DNA of 40,175 nucleotides from Ileibacterium valens. Its GTDB lineage: Bacteria > Bacillota_I > Bacilli_A > Erysipelotrichales > Erysipelotrichaceae. The notes below the pieces were generated by a model. The model was not told the origin of the DNA and did no database searches. It saw only the letters and a list, made by a program, of their open reading frames with translations. How positions within the stretch are numbered: the stretch's first letter is position 1; every line of letters begins with the position of its first letter. This document shows, piece after piece, positions 6,351 through 14,573 of the stretch. The DNA is taken from assembly GCF_001945525.1 (NCBI RefSeq), contig NZ_MPJW01000200.1, forward strand, positions 1 through 40,175. Reading direction: 5' to 3'. The position numbers and the translations under genes were made by a program.

Positions 6351-8261
6351 ATGATGGCAAACAAGCCACAGCGCAGAAAAAACACAAACACGAACAACAG
6401 AAACAAAAATAACAATAAGAATAATAACAACCGGAATAATAATCGCGGCCGCAATAACGGACGCGGTAATAACTACGCACCAAGACCAAAGGTGGAATAT
6501 CCAAAAGAAATTACTTATTCCACACAGCTGAGCGTTGGTCAGTTAGCAGAACTGATGAAGAGAAATTCATCAGAGATTATTAAGTTTCTGTTCATGCTCG
6601 GCAATATGTCGACCATCAATACCACATTAAGCGATGAAGATATTGAACTGATCTGCATGAATTTCAATGTCACTCCTCACAAAGAAATTATTATTGACGA
6701 AGATGATATCGAAGAACAGATTTCCAACCGCGTCTTTGATGAAAAGGATCTCGTCAGCAGACCACCAGTTGTTACCATCATGGGGCATGTTGACCATGGT
6801 AAAACCACTTTGCTTGATACCATTCGAAATTCACATGTAACCAGTGGAGAATTTGGAGGTATTACTCAGCATATTGGTGCTTACCAGGTTTCTGTAAGCG
6901 GAAAGAAAGTAACATTCCTTGATACTCCTGGTCATGAAGCCTTCACAGCCATGCGGGCCCGTGGAGCACAGATCACGGATATTGTTGTATTGATCGTTGC
7001 AGCAGATGATGGTGTCATGCCTCAGACCAAGGAATCCATTGACCACGCCAGAGCTGCTGGAGTACCTATTGTAGTAGCAGTCAATAAGATTGATAAGGCT
7101 GGAGCCAATCCCGAACGTGTGATGAGCGAGCTGGCCAACGAAGGGGTAATGCCTGAAGAATGGGGCGGAGATAATATCTTTGTTGAAATTTCAGCCCGTA
7201 ATGGTCAGGGAGTCGATGATCTTCTTGAATCCATTCTCCTGGTCGCAGAAATGCAGGAATTAAAGGCTAATCCAAAAACATTAGCTAGCGGAACTGTAGT
7301 TGAAGCCAAACTGGATAAAGGCCGTGGACCGGTCGCTACTCTGCTCATTCAGCAGGGAACTCTGAAAGCAGCCGATTCCCTTGTTGTAGGATCTGCTTAC
7401 GGACGTATTCGTAAAATGACCAATGATCGTGGTCAGGAACTGAAAACTGCAGGTCCAAGCATGCCTGTTGAGATTATCGGTCTGAATGAGGTTCCACAGG
7501 CCGGTGACGTCTTCATGGTTTATGACTCTTATAAGAAGGCAGCGGAAATTGCACAGTCCCGTGAAAATAAGAAGATTGAACGTGAAAGAAATGCGACATC
7601 TGCCCGTTCCCTTGAAGACATGGCCCGTATGATTTCTGAAGGAGATGTCAAGGAAATCAATGTCCTGATCAAAGCGGATGTTCAGGGTTCTGCTGAAGCA
7701 TTAAAAGCTTCTGTAGAAAAACTGGATGTGGATACTGTTAAGGTGAATGTTATCCGTTCGACAGTTGGAACGATCACTGAAAGTGACATTATGCTGGCAA
7801 GTGCTTCGAATGCCATCATCTATGGATTCAACATCCGTCCTACTGCGGCAATCCGTAAAAAAGCGGAAGAGGAAGGCGTAGAAATCCGTCTGCACAACAT
7901 CATCTATAAAGCGCTTGAAGAATTAGAAGGTGCCATGAAAGGTCTGCTTGCTCCTGTATACGAGGAAGTCATTACTGGACAAGCTGAAGTTCGTCAGATT
8001 TATAAAGTTTCCAAAGTTGGAACGATCGCTGGATGCTATGTCACTGATGGAATGATCAAACGTGATTCGGGTGTTCGTCTGATTCGTGATGGAATTGTTG
8101 TTTATACAGGTAAGCTGGGAAGCCTGCGCCGCTTTGAAAACGATGTAAAAGAAGTGAACCAGGGCTTTGAATGTGGTATGACAATAGAGAACTTCAACGA
8201 TATTAAAGTTGGAGATGTGATCGAAGCATTCGAGGATCAGGAAGTAAAAAATGACGATTAA
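6351..8261 (+). CDS. infB: Translation initiation factor IF-2
   Basis: GTPase that brings fMet-tRNA to the 30S subunit and promotes subunit joining. A short, Asn/Arg-rich, low-complexity N-terminal arm (about residues 5-42) precedes the IF2_N helix ([24 protein letters not shown]). The G domain follows: G1 GHVDHGKT, G2 region [11 protein letters not shown]3 DTPGHEAF, G4 NKID, G5 SAR. Domains II to IV come after; the C-terminal domain ends near [24 protein letters not shown]. Length 637 aa is typical of the short Gram-positive form. ATG 6351 was chosen over the TTG at 6330 because of AAGGA at 6339-6343; ATG 6354 is an equal alternative. The 3' end overlaps rbfA by 11 nt. Confidence 0.96.
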   Translation: MMANKPQRRKNTNTNNRNKNNNKNNNNRNNNRGRNNGRGNNYAPRPKVEYPKEITYSTQLSVGQLAELMKRNSSEIIKFLFMLGNMSTINTTLSDEDIELICMNFNVTPHKEIIIDEDDIEEQISNRVFDEKDLVSRPPVVTIMGHVDHGKTTLLDTIRNSHVTSGEFGGITQHIGAYQVSVSGKKVTFLDTPGHEAFTAMRARGAQITDIVVLIVAADDGVMPQTKESIDHARAAGVPIVVAVNKIDKAGANPERVMSELANEGVMPEEWGGDNIFVEISARNGQGVDDLLESILLVAEMQELKANPKTLASGTVVEAKLDKGRGPVATLLIQQGTLKAADSLVVGSAYGRIRKMTNDRGQELKTAGPSMPVEIIGLNEVPQAGDVFMVYDSYKKAAEIAQSRENKKIERERNATSARSLEDMARMISEGDVKEINVLIKADVQGSAEALKASVEKLDVDTVKVNVIRSTVGTITESDIMLASASNAIIYGFNIRPTAAIRKKAEEEGVEIRLHNIIYKALEELEGAMKGLLAPVYEEVITGQAEVRQIYKVSKVGTIAGCYVTDGMIKRDSGVRLIRDGIVVYTGKLGSLRRFENDVKEVNQGFECGMTIENFNDIKVGDVIEAFEDQEVKNDD

Positions 8262-8643
8262 ACAGGACAGAATGGACCAGATTCTGCTGCGAGAAATCAG
8301 TCGGATCCTGCAATTCGAGCTGAAAAATCCTAAACTTGGTTTTGTAACGGTTACGGATGTTCAATGCACCCGCGATATGTCACAGGCAAAGGTTTATGTC
8401 AGCTTCTTGGGAAAACAGGACCGCAATGATGCAGGAATGAAGATTCTTCGTCAGTCGAAGGGTTTCATTCGTTCGATCGTTGCGAAGAATGTTAAAGCCT
8501 ATAAAGTTCCGGATCTGATTTTTGTTCAGGATAAGACTCTTGAAAAGGGCCGTAAAATTGAAAATATCCTGGCTGATATCAGCAGAACCACAAAACCCGT
8601 AGAAGAACCTGAAGAAGGTTTGGACGATGAAAAGCAGAACTAG
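8251..8643 (+). CDS. rbfA: Ribosome-binding factor A
   Basis: RbfA is a KH-like cold-shock and 30S maturation factor that binds near helix 1 of 16S rRNA. Family signatures: [50 protein letters not shown] (K-P-lg-vTvt-V-vs-Dl--AkVyvS) and [42 protein letters not shown]. Length 130 aa; the last ~20 residues are acidic. The start lies inside infB, and the 3' end overlaps the following protease gene by 17 nt. Confidence 0.95.
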   Translation: MTIKQDRMDQILLREISRILQFELKNPKLGFVTVTDVQCTRDMSQAKVYVSFLGKQDRNDAGMKILRQSKGFIRSIVAKNVKAYKVPDLIFVQDKTLEKGRKIENILADISRTTKPVEEPEEGLDDEKQN

Positions 8644-9670
8644 TTCTGCTTTTCTTGCTTTTATCAGAAACCTGCTCATTTCACTTTTATGGGGGGCAGG
8701 GATCCTGATTTTTGAAATTTCGTCACTGAACCTCTGGGAAGTTCTTCATTACGAAGTTGGGCACTGGCAGCTCTGGTTTTTTCCTATAGCTGTTTTCTGT
8801 TTTGTGTTTTTATACCGCTCGTTCAAAAATCCTGTAATGAAGTTAGCAATCTGTCTGATTGCCATATCATCTCTTTTGCTTAGTCTGTATTTCAGAGGAG
8901 TTCAGATTGCAGATATTGCTTCAGCCTATATTCTTGATCTGAAGATTTCTCAGCAGAAAAATGTTCAGAAAAGGACTCCGCTTTATCCAAATTCGGTTTT
9001 GCTGACAGAAGAGCCCTTGCTGGTTTATTGGGTGGATGATGAAAAGACTTCAGAAACTCTCAATTCAGAGCAGCTCGAAACAACAAGACAATTCATTGAA
9101 TCGCTGCCTGAAATTCTGACTCAGTATTCAGCGGCTGTTTATCTGATGGAAGATTCCCTGTTTCTTCAGAATAATTCAGATATAGCTTCTCTGGAAGAAG
9201 TATTTGGTGTTTCATCGACTCTTCAGGCTGCAAGCTGTATCCGTGTAATTTTTGATGACGCAAACGTCCTTTACACTTATCTGAAGGATGGAAGTACTGT
9301 GTTTTTGAATGATCCGATATTCTTCAGAGAAACGATAGTACACGAACTCGCTCATCTGCTCGACTATTATTCAACCGGTATTCAGGATCTTCTGAGTGAA
9401 TCAGAAGAGTTTAATCAGTTTTATGAAGAGGATCCTGATCTGTTTGGCGATTATGGAGCGAGTGCAAGGGAAGAGTATTTTGCGGAAGCCAGCGTATTTT
9501 ATTTTTTGTATCCTGATCTGATGAAACAGATTGCTCCAGATATTTATCAATTTTTTCTGGATCGATTTCCATATCAGGAAGAGATCCAGAATCAGGAGAA
9601 GATACAGAACCAGAAATCAAAGTCGGAAGATAACCTGATGGATCCTTCTGAAAATTCAGTAGAAAATTAA
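8627..9670 (+). CDS. Membrane-anchored zinc metalloprotease, M34/ATLF-like
   Basis: 347 aa. Three hydrophobic segments (about 12-31, 49-65, 70-88) form an N-terminal membrane anchor. The rest (about 100-320) is a predicted soluble domain. The zinc motif HELAH is at 239-243 in ETIVHELAHLLDYY, and a second motif REEYFAEASVFYF at 281-293 would supply the third zinc ligand. This HExxH ... (E)E-[YF]FAE-x3-Y pattern followed by P-x-x-Y-x-F is that of the lethal-factor-related / Pro-Pro endopeptidase clan (M34, ATLF domain), whose members are otherwise mostly secreted. Motif-based placement only. The C-terminal ~30 residues are a Gln/Lys/Glu-rich repeat (QNQEKIQNQK). The 17-nt overlap with rbfA puts it in the translation operon. 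Substrate unknown; a membrane-surface protease is the simplest reading. Confidence 0.7.
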   Translation: MKSRTSSAFLAFIRNLLISLLWGAGILIFEISSLNLWEVLHYEVGHWQLWFFPIAVFCFVFLYRSFKNPVMKLAICLIAISSLLLSLYFRGVQIADIASAYILDLKISQQKNVQKRTPLYPNSVLLTEEPLLVYWVDDEKTSETLNSEQLETTRQFIESLPEILTQYSAAVYLMEDSLFLQNNSDIASLEEVFGVSSTLQAASCIRVIFDDANVLYTYLKDGSTVFLNDPIFFRETIVHELAHLLDYYSTGIQDLLSESEEFNQFYEEDPDLFGDYGASAREEYFAEASVFYFLYPDLMKQIAPDIYQFFLDRFPYQEEIQNQEKIQNQKSKSEDNLMDPSENSVEN

Positions 9671-9822
9671 ATGGACAATATGGCAGATCATCACTTCAAT
9701 CTTTCTGTTAATAAATCGACGAAAGGTCATTAAGATCGATGAATAAAATCATTTCTAATGTGCTGGATTCTGGCTTTGCATTTTGCCATTGATGATTATC
9801 CTTTCGTCTTTTTCAATTTAAT

Positions 9823-9853
9823 CGTACCTGAACAAAAGGTACGTTTTTTTTTT
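9823..9853 (+). terminator. Intrinsic terminator of the rimP-infB-protease operon
   Basis: CGTACCT (9823-9829) pairs with AGGTACG (9837-9843) over a 7-nt loop and is followed by ten T's (9844-9853). The gap 9671-10004 otherwise holds only the gntR promoter region. Confidence 0.85.
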
Positions 9854-9934
9854 GGGGCAGGCAGTTGTAATGCACTTTTCGGAATTTATTCATATGTTTG
9901 TCGTTTATATCTGAATTAAATATAGAACTGACTT

Positions 9935-9977
9935 ACTGTTATATGGTGTTTACATATGTATTCAACTGTTATATACT
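9935..9977 (+). promoter_or_regulatory. gntR operon promoter with a 30-bp-spaced direct repeat
   Basis: Promoter: TTTACA (9949-9954), 17-bp spacer, TATACT (9972-9977). The sequence ACTGTTATAT occurs at 9935-9944 and again at 9965-9974, exactly 30 bp apart (about three helical turns), so both face the same side of the helix. One copy lies upstream of the -35, the other overlaps the -10. Binding of the encoded GntR protein here would repress its own operon. Confidence 0.6.
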
Positions 9978-10004
9978 GTTTTTGTCCTAAGGAGCTAGAT
10001 AGTC

Positions 10005-10382
10005 ATGAATATTCAGATATCGCATTCTTCGATGATTCCGATCTATGAGCAGATTGCCGAACAAATTCGCAGTCAGATACGAAATGGCCAGCTGAAAAGT
10101 GAGGAACCCTTACCTTCTGTTCGTTCGCTTGCTAAAGATTTTCGAATCTCTGCGCTGACGGCAAAGAAGGCCTATGACCTTTTGGAAGAGGAAGGCCTTG
10201 TCTGTACCATTCATGGAAAGGGAACTTATGTTTCTAAAATAAATCCAAATTTACTGCAGGAAGAAATGCAGAAACAGCTTGAAGAGAGTTTGCTTCAGGC
10301 CATACAGAAAGCAAAGTTAATGAAAATGAGTGATGAAGATATTGTTGATCTTGTTTCACTTCTCTTGGAGGAATACAAATGA
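10005..10382 (+). CDS. GntR-family regulator, YtrA subfamily
   Basis: 125 aa. The N-terminal winged helix-turn-helix spans about residues 8-75 (PIYEQIAEQIRSQIRNGQLKSEEPLPSVRSLAKDFRISALTAKKAYDLLEEEGLVCTIHGKGTYV, the classic GntR pattern). A short helical C-terminal dimerisation segment of about 45 residues follows. The small size and the ABC genes downstream define the YtrA subfamily. Members usually repress their own ABC operon and respond to cell-envelope stress or to an unknown ligand. SD GGAG lies 10 nt before the ATG. The stop overlaps the next ATG (ATGA). Confidence 0.9.
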   Translation: MNIQISHSSMIPIYEQIAEQIRSQIRNGQLKSEEPLPSVRSLAKDFRISALTAKKAYDLLEEEGLVCTIHGKGTYVSKINPNLLQEEMQKQLEESLLQAIQKAKLMKMSDEDIVDLVSLLLEEYK

Positions 10383-11224
10383 TTCACATTCAAAATGCCG
10401 TAAAAAATTATGGAGAATTCCAGCTCAATGCAAATCTTGATATTCCAAAAAATTCAATCACAGCCTTACTCGGACTGAATGGATCGGGTAAAACGACGTT
10501 ATTTCGATTATTAACGGGATTAATGAAGCCAGATTCTGGCATAGTCAACGTCTTTGATCAAAATGCATGGACTTTAAGCAAGAAACAAAAGGAAGAGATT
10601 GGAGTTGTGTTATCGGAATCCACTTTCATTCCATCTCTAACAGTCGAGCAGATAAAAAAAGTGCTGAAGGCTTTTTATTCATCTTTTGATGCAAATTATT
10701 ATGACAGGCTGGTCAATCGATTTAATCTGCCAAAAAACCAGGAAATACAAAACTATTCTACCGGTATGAAAGTCAGACTCAAAGTGATTTCCGCTTTATC
10801 GCATCATCCAAAGCTTTTGCTGCTCGATGAACCGACGGCAGGTCTTGATGTCGCAGCGAGAAATGAAATTCTGGATTTGCTCAGAGAATACATGGAAAAT
10901 CCAGAACATTCTATATTGATCAGCTCTCATATTTCCTCAGATCTGGAAAACTTCTGCGATGACTTTTACCTGATTTCTTCGGGAAGAATTGTTCTTCACG
11001 AGGACGTTGAAACTTTGAAAGACGGATATGGCATTGTTCATATCCTGGATCAGGATTACAACAAGGTTGATCTGCAGCAGGTCATCCGTCAAAAGAAAAC
11101 AAGAAATGGAACAGATGTTCTGGTTAAAGATATTCAATTTTATGAGGAGAACTACCCCTGGCTTGCTGTTGAACATGGCAATATTGATGATCTGCTGCTG
11201 ATGTATGAAGGAGAATCTGTATGA
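10379..11224 (+). CDS. ABC transporter ATP-binding protein (YtrB-like)
   Basis: 281 aa. Walker A GLNGSGKTT (about residues 32-40), signature YSTGMKVRLKV (normally LSGGQ; here STGM, common in this ABC-2 subgroup), Walker B LLLLDEPTAGLD, and the H-loop SSHISSD. The C-terminal ~75 residues form the extra domain seen in YtrB/YhcH-type exporters. It overlaps the genes before and after by 4 nt (ATGA). With the permease it should form an exporter of unknown substrate under control of the GntR protein. Confidence 0.9.
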   Translation: MIHIQNAVKNYGEFQLNANLDIPKNSITALLGLNGSGKTTLFRLLTGLMKPDSGIVNVFDQNAWTLSKKQKEEIGVVLSESTFIPSLTVEQIKKVLKAFYSSFDANYYDRLVNRFNLPKNQEIQNYSTGMKVRLKVISALSHHPKLLLLDEPTAGLDVAARNEILDLLREYMENPEHSILISSHISSDLENFCDDFYLISSGRIVLHEDVETLKDGYGIVHILDQDYNKVDLQQVIRQKKTRNGTDVLVKDIQFYEENYPWLAVEHGNIDDLLLMYEGESV

Positions 11225-11844
11225 AAGGATTATTTACTCTTGATCTGCAATTTTTGATTTCTCAAAAAAGATTATTTATGGTTTTTCTATTCATCATGGC
11301 TGCCTTTGTATTTGGTGGAGACTCGAATATTCTGATGTCAATGGCACCTTTACTGATCATAATCATATTGATCCGATCACTTCTGATTGAAGTCGAAGCC
11401 AATAATGCGAGAATGCTTTTTACGATGCCTTTTTCTAGAAAAGACTTTGTTATTGAAAAATATGCTCTGATTTTTGGTGGAGCTTTTCTGGCTCAAGTCA
11501 TCGTTTTATGGATATCTTCATTCATATTGAAGACTTCTGAAGCTGAATTTACAGGTCAGATTCTGCTGCAGCTTTTGATTATTTCCATTCCTGCCAGTAT
11601 TCTGATTCCCATCAACTTAAAATTTAAAAGTAATTCACAAATTGTAACCATGTTTTTGTCCATGGCTCTTGTATTGGCTGTCATTTCTTTAATGGAATAT
11701 CAGGATGAGCTTGTCAGTGTTTTTGGACAGATAGGTCATATTCATCCAATCATACTGACTGCATCTGGAGTGATTCTTATCATATTGTTCATTTCGGTTT
11801 CGATGCTGATCAGCTATCAAATTGTAAAAAGTGAAGAATTTTAA
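11221..11844 (+). CDS. ABC-2 type membrane permease
   Basis: 207 aa, almost wholly hydrophobic, with about six membrane helices: near 18-35, 38-55, 85-105, 112-130, 140-155, 175-200. The soluble turn EVEANNARMLFTMPFSRKDFVIEKY, between helices 2 and 3, is typical of small ABC-2 permeases (the coupling-helix region). It is translationally coupled to the ATPase gene and is the last gene before a strong terminator. The transported substrate cannot be told from the sequence. Confidence 0.85.
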   Translation: MKGLFTLDLQFLISQKRLFMVFLFIMAAFVFGGDSNILMSMAPLLIIIILIRSLLIEVEANNARMLFTMPFSRKDFVIEKYALIFGGAFLAQVIVLWISSFILKTSEAEFTGQILLQLLIISIPASILIPINLKFKSNSQIVTMFLSMALVLAVISLMEYQDELVSVFGQIGHIHPIILTASGVILIILFISVSMLISYQIVKSEEF

Positions 11845-11853
11845 TAACAAATG

Positions 11854-11896
11854 AAAACGCTCAGGACCATACTTCTTCGATCCTGGGCGTTTTCGT
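11854..11896 (+). terminator. Terminator of the gntR-ABC operon
   Basis: AAAACGC-U-CAGGA (11854-11865) pairs with TCCTG-G-GCGTTTT (11881-11893), including one U-G pair. The U-tract is part of the 3' arm. Confidence 0.85.
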
Positions 11897-11969
11897 ATAG
11901 ATAATTACCTCTATATAGAAATCCTGACATAAATACTGATAAGCATATAATTGTAAAAAGCGAAAATTC

Positions 11970-12014
11970 AAACAATCAAAAAATGAGAATTCGATCAAAT
12001 CATCGAATTCTCAT
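11970..12014 (-). terminator. Terminator of thlA (minus strand)
   Basis: ATGAGAATTCGAT (11983-11995) and ATCGAATTCTCAT (12002-12014) form a perfect 13-bp stem with a 6-nt loop. Read on the minus strand it is followed by TTTTTGATTGTT. Confidence 0.88.
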
Positions 12015-12059
12015 GACGGATACTAATATGGATTATGATTATTATATTCTGCTTGTAAA

Positions 12060-13268
12060 TTAATCGCACATTTTAACGATTACAGCTACACCCATTCCTC
12101 CACCGATGCAAAGTGAAGCCAGACCATAAGTCAGGTGACGTTTCTGCATTTCGTGAAGCAGGGAAACAAGAATACGGTTTCCAGAAGCACCAACTGGATG
12201 ACCTAAAGCGATCGCTCCACCATTTACGTTTGTAATGGACATCAGAGCTTCGCGATCAATACCGGTGTTTTCAATCAGTTCATGGATTACACCTAAGGAC
12301 TGAGATGCGAATGCTTCATTCAGCTCGATTAACTGCATCTGATCAAGAGACATGTGAGCATATTTCAGAGCATTGAGAATAGCTGGAGTAGGGCCAAGAC
12401 CCATTGTAAGTGGATCAACACCACCCTGACCAAGACCGATGATCTCAGCGATTGGTTTCAGATCATATTTTTTAACAGCTTCTTCGCTGGCTACAATACA
12501 CATCGAAGCGCCGTCATTGATACCAGAAGCATTACCGGCAGTCACTGTACCATCTTTGATGAACGCTGGACGCAGTTTAGCTAAGAGTTCCATGCTGGTC
12601 TGTCTTGGATGTTCATCGGTATCGAAAACAACAGTTTTCTTTCTTTCTTTGATTTCGATTGGAACAATTTCATCTTTGAATTTGCCATCAGCGATTGCTT
12701 TGAGGGCTTTTTCCTGGGAAGCCAGTGCAAATTCGTCCTGCATTTCGCGGGTGATGTTATATTTTTTTGCGATGTTTTCTGCTGTAACACCCATGTGAAT
12801 GTTGTTCATAGCGTCAGTCAGTCCATCGTTAACCATGGAGTCAACCACAGTCTGGTTGCCCATTTTTACACCCTGACGGTTTTTGCCGCTGATCAGGTAA
12901 GGAGCTGCAGACATATTTTCAACACCACCGGCTACAAAAATATCGCCCCATCCTGCCTGAACACGAATAGCCGCTTCAATAACAGCTTCAAGGCCGGATC
13001 CACAAACCATGTTAATGGCATGTGCAGGAACACTCTGAGGAATTCCAGCATCCAATGAAATGTGACGGGCAATATTCTGTCCAAGACCAGCAGAAATTAC
13101 GTTACCGATAATTACTTCGCTGACCTGATCAGGTTTTACGTTAGCTTCTTCAAGAGCAGCTTTAAGAACGGTAGCTCCCATTTCTGCAGGAGTGACATTC
13201 TTCAGGGAACCCATGAAAGTTCCGATTGCGCTTCGCTTAGCGCCAACAATATAAGCTTTCTGAGACAT
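12060..13268 (-). CDS. thlA: Acetyl-CoA acetyltransferase (thiolase)
   Basis: Condenses two acetyl-CoA to acetoacetyl-CoA, the entry step of butyrate formation. 402 aa, a full-length biosynthetic thiolase. Acyl-carrying Cys89 in NMVCGSGLEAV, His357 in GHPVGASGNRI, and Cys387 in SLCIGGGMGVA form the expected triad. N-terminus KAYIVGAKRSAIGTFMGSL is typical. AGAGGATATT precedes the ATG. It is divergent from the HD-like gene and the bcd operon and has its own promoter, with a TGTGA-N6-TCACT palindrome just upstream of the -35, suggesting control in step with bcd. Confidence 0.95.
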   Translation of the reverse strand: MSQKAYIVGAKRSAIGTFMGSLKNVTPAEMGATVLKAALEEANVKPDQVSEVIIGNVISAGLGQNIARHISLDAGIPQSVPAHAINMVCGSGLEAVIEAAIRVQAGWGDIFVAGGVENMSAAPYLISGKNRQGVKMGNQTVVDSMVNDGLTDAMNNIHMGVTAENIAKKYNITREMQDEFALASQEKALKAIADGKFKDEIVPIEIKERKKTVVFDTDEHPRQTSMELLAKLRPAFIKDGTVTAGNASGINDGASMCIVASEEAVKKYDLKPIAEIIGLGQGGVDPLTMGLGPTPAILNALKYAHMSLDQMQLIELNEAFASQSLGVIHELIENTGIDREALMSITNVNGGAIALGHPVGASGNRILVSLLHEMQKRHLTYGLASLCIGGGMGVAVIVKMCD

Positions 13269-13308
13269 TAAATATCCTCTTTCTACTCGTAATGAGTTTT
13301 ACGAACCC

Positions 13309-13336
13309 ATACTATCACAATAAAAATACAATTCAA
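13309..13336 (-). promoter_or_regulatory. thlA promoter
   Basis: On the minus strand: TTGAAT (plus 13336-13331), 16-bp spacer, TAGTAT (plus 13314-13309). It lies about 40 nt before the thlA start codon. Confidence 0.6.
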
Positions 13337-13343
13337 TTTGATG

Positions 13344-13359
13344 TGTGAAAATTTTCACT
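13344..13359. promoter_or_regulatory. Operator palindrome at thlA: Rex or CRP/FNR type
   Basis: TGTGAAAATTTTCACT contains a perfect 14-bp dyad (13345-13358). It fits both the Rex pattern of Bacilli (TTGTGAA-N4-TTCACAA core) and the CRP pattern (TGTGA-N6-TCACA). Its centre, 13351.5, is 15.5 bp upstream of the thlA -35 box, the same offset as the site before bcd. Confidence 0.6.
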
Positions 13360-13505
13360 TTAGAAATAGACCATTTTGGATTTTTATATAAAGTTTTGGA
13401 GATCAAACATCAGCAGGTTCATAAACACGGATAAAAAAACAGCTTTTGTTTTAAGAGGTAAGAATGAAACAAAATGTAAATTCTTGAAAAACTAATGTGT
13501 AATCT

Positions 13506-13534
13506 TTGAAAATTCTTAAAAATAACGATAAACT
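13506..13534 (+). promoter_or_regulatory. Candidate promoter of the HD-like gene
   Basis: TTGAAA (13506-13511), 17-bp spacer, TAAACT (13529-13534), about 50 nt before the chosen start. The rest of the gap 13269-13585 holds the thlA control region. Confidence 0.45.
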
Positions 13535-13585
13535 GGTTACAGTGATACCCGCGGTATGAATAGCAGGAAAGGTTTGGTATTTATC

Positions 13586-14023
13586 ATGTTATGCACACCG
13601 CTCATCAATAAAGCATTGGATCTCAGTTATAAGGCTCATGAACATCATCTTGATCGTTTGGGAAGTCCATACATTTTCCATCTGTACTACATTGCATCTC
13701 AGATGGAACATGAAAACGAGATCTGTACGGCTCTTCTAAAAGACATTCTGGAGGACAGAACTATGAACTTGACAGAATTGGCCGCCCTGGGATTCTCGAA
13801 ATGTATCCTTGAAGCAATTACGCTTCTTACACGGCCGAAAACTATGTCTTTTGAGACCTACCTGCGACGAGTTAGCAAAAATGAACTGGCTAAAAAAGTC
13901 CTGATTCAGGATTTAAGCTATGATCTTCTTTTGCAGCAAGTCACCGCGGGTATGAATGAAACTTCTCAGAAGAAAATCATGCAAAAACAAAATGCTCTAT
14001 CCTTCTTACAGTCCGCCTGTTGA
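13586..14023 (+). CDS. Small RelA/SpoT-type HD-domain protein with a substituted HD motif
   Basis: 145 aa from the ATG at 13586. I prefer this start because AGGAAAGG lies 13 nt upstream; the ATG at 13556 has no SD. The fold signature is that of the (p)ppGpp hydrolase/HD domain of Rel proteins and MESH1-like enzymes: SYKAHEHH (about 14-21), LGSPYIFHLYYIA (25-37), ALLKDILED (49-57), then LTRPK-x-FETYLRRVSKNELAKKVLIQDLSYDLL. In active family members the third block is LLHD-xx-ED. Here the metal-binding His is Lys52 (codon AAA), while Asp53, Glu56 and Asp57 remain. Hydrolase activity is therefore doubtful. No synthetase, TGS or ACT domain is present. It sits alone between thlA and bcd with its own terminator; it could bind a nucleotide without cleaving it. 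Confidence 0.7.
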   Translation: MLCTPLINKALDLSYKAHEHHLDRLGSPYIFHLYYIASQMEHENEICTALLKDILEDRTMNLTELAALGFSKCILEAITLLTRPKTMSFETYLRRVSKNELAKKVLIQDLSYDLLLQQVTAGMNETSQKKIMQKQNALSFLQSAC

Positions 14024-14174
14024 TCGATAAGCTGATTCCTATACATCAGATTTAAAGTTGGGTTTTCAGAATGAATAAACTTCTTAGCCAGCTGATCTGA
14101 GATTTACAATTTAATAATCCATCTGATTCACTTCTTAAATGGATAATCACATCAAAATTGAAAATTTTTAATGG

Positions 14175-14210
14175 AACTTCAGTATGTTTGCTGAAGTTCT
14201 TTTGCATTTT
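14175..14210 (+). terminator. Terminator of the HD-like gene
   Basis: GAACTTCAG (14175-14183) pairs with CTGAAGTTC (14192-14200), loop of 8 nt, tail TTTTGCATTTT. Confidence 0.8.
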
Positions 14211-14399
14211 AACAATATGTCTTGAAACAAAAAGAGGTTCAATGCAAAACGTTTGATAAATCACCATAATTGTGCTTTGAAATAACTTTTTTTCAAGTGA
14301 TGTAAAACTGCTGCAAAAATTTGAACAAAATGAAATGAAAAATAATGGGATTTTATGGTGTATCTCTTTCTATATTAATTTATGGCTGTAAATCATATG

Positions 14400-14445
14400 T
14401 GTAAGCGCTTGTATCAACGGGAATCCGTTAGAATAAAGCGCTTTT
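14400..14445 (+). promoter_or_regulatory. Twin AAGCGCTT sites before bcd: cre-like boxes or an attenuator hairpin
   Basis: TGTAAGCGCTTGTA (14400-14413) is close to the CcpA cre consensus, and AAAGCGCTTT recurs at 14435-14444. The AAGCGCTT centres are 33 bp apart. As RNA, the two copies pair with each other and enclose a second stem AACGG/CCGTT around a GAAT loop, followed by TTTTAG, which resembles a weak terminator. Both readings are possible. The gap 14024-14573 has no other gene. Confidence 0.45.
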
Positions 14446-14449
14446 AGAA

Positions 14450-14467
14450 TTGTGAAAAGATTTACAA
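14450..14467. promoter_or_regulatory. Operator palindrome at bcd: Rex or CRP/FNR type
   Basis: TTGTGAAAAGATTTACAA matches TTGTGAA-N4-TTCACAA with one mismatch and TGTGA-N6-TCACA with one mismatch. Its centre, 14458.5, is 15.5 bp upstream of the -35 at 14474, the same geometry as the thlA site. Confidence 0.6.
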
Positions 14468-14473
14468 ATAGCA

Positions 14474-14501
14474 TTGACAAAATTAAGAGTGGTTTTATTA
14501 T
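14474..14501 (+). promoter_or_regulatory. Promoter of the bcd-etfB-etfA-hbd operon
   Basis: TTGACA (14474-14479), 16-bp spacer, TATTAT (14496-14501). The transcript would begin near 14508. A hairpin in this region, GGATTT/AAATCC enclosing CGGAG/CTCCG (14502-14535), would lie at or near the 5' end and might stabilise the mRNA. Confidence 0.7.
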
Positions 14502-14573
14502 GGATTTGATGCGGAGCGATTCTCCGTATAAATCCTAAATTCGTTCGAAAGAGGAAAGGAGAACTTCAATTTT

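Noticed and set aside
14052-14267. 71-codon minus frame in the gap before bcd
   Set aside because: Crosses the terminator at 14175-14200, lacks an SD and has no motif.
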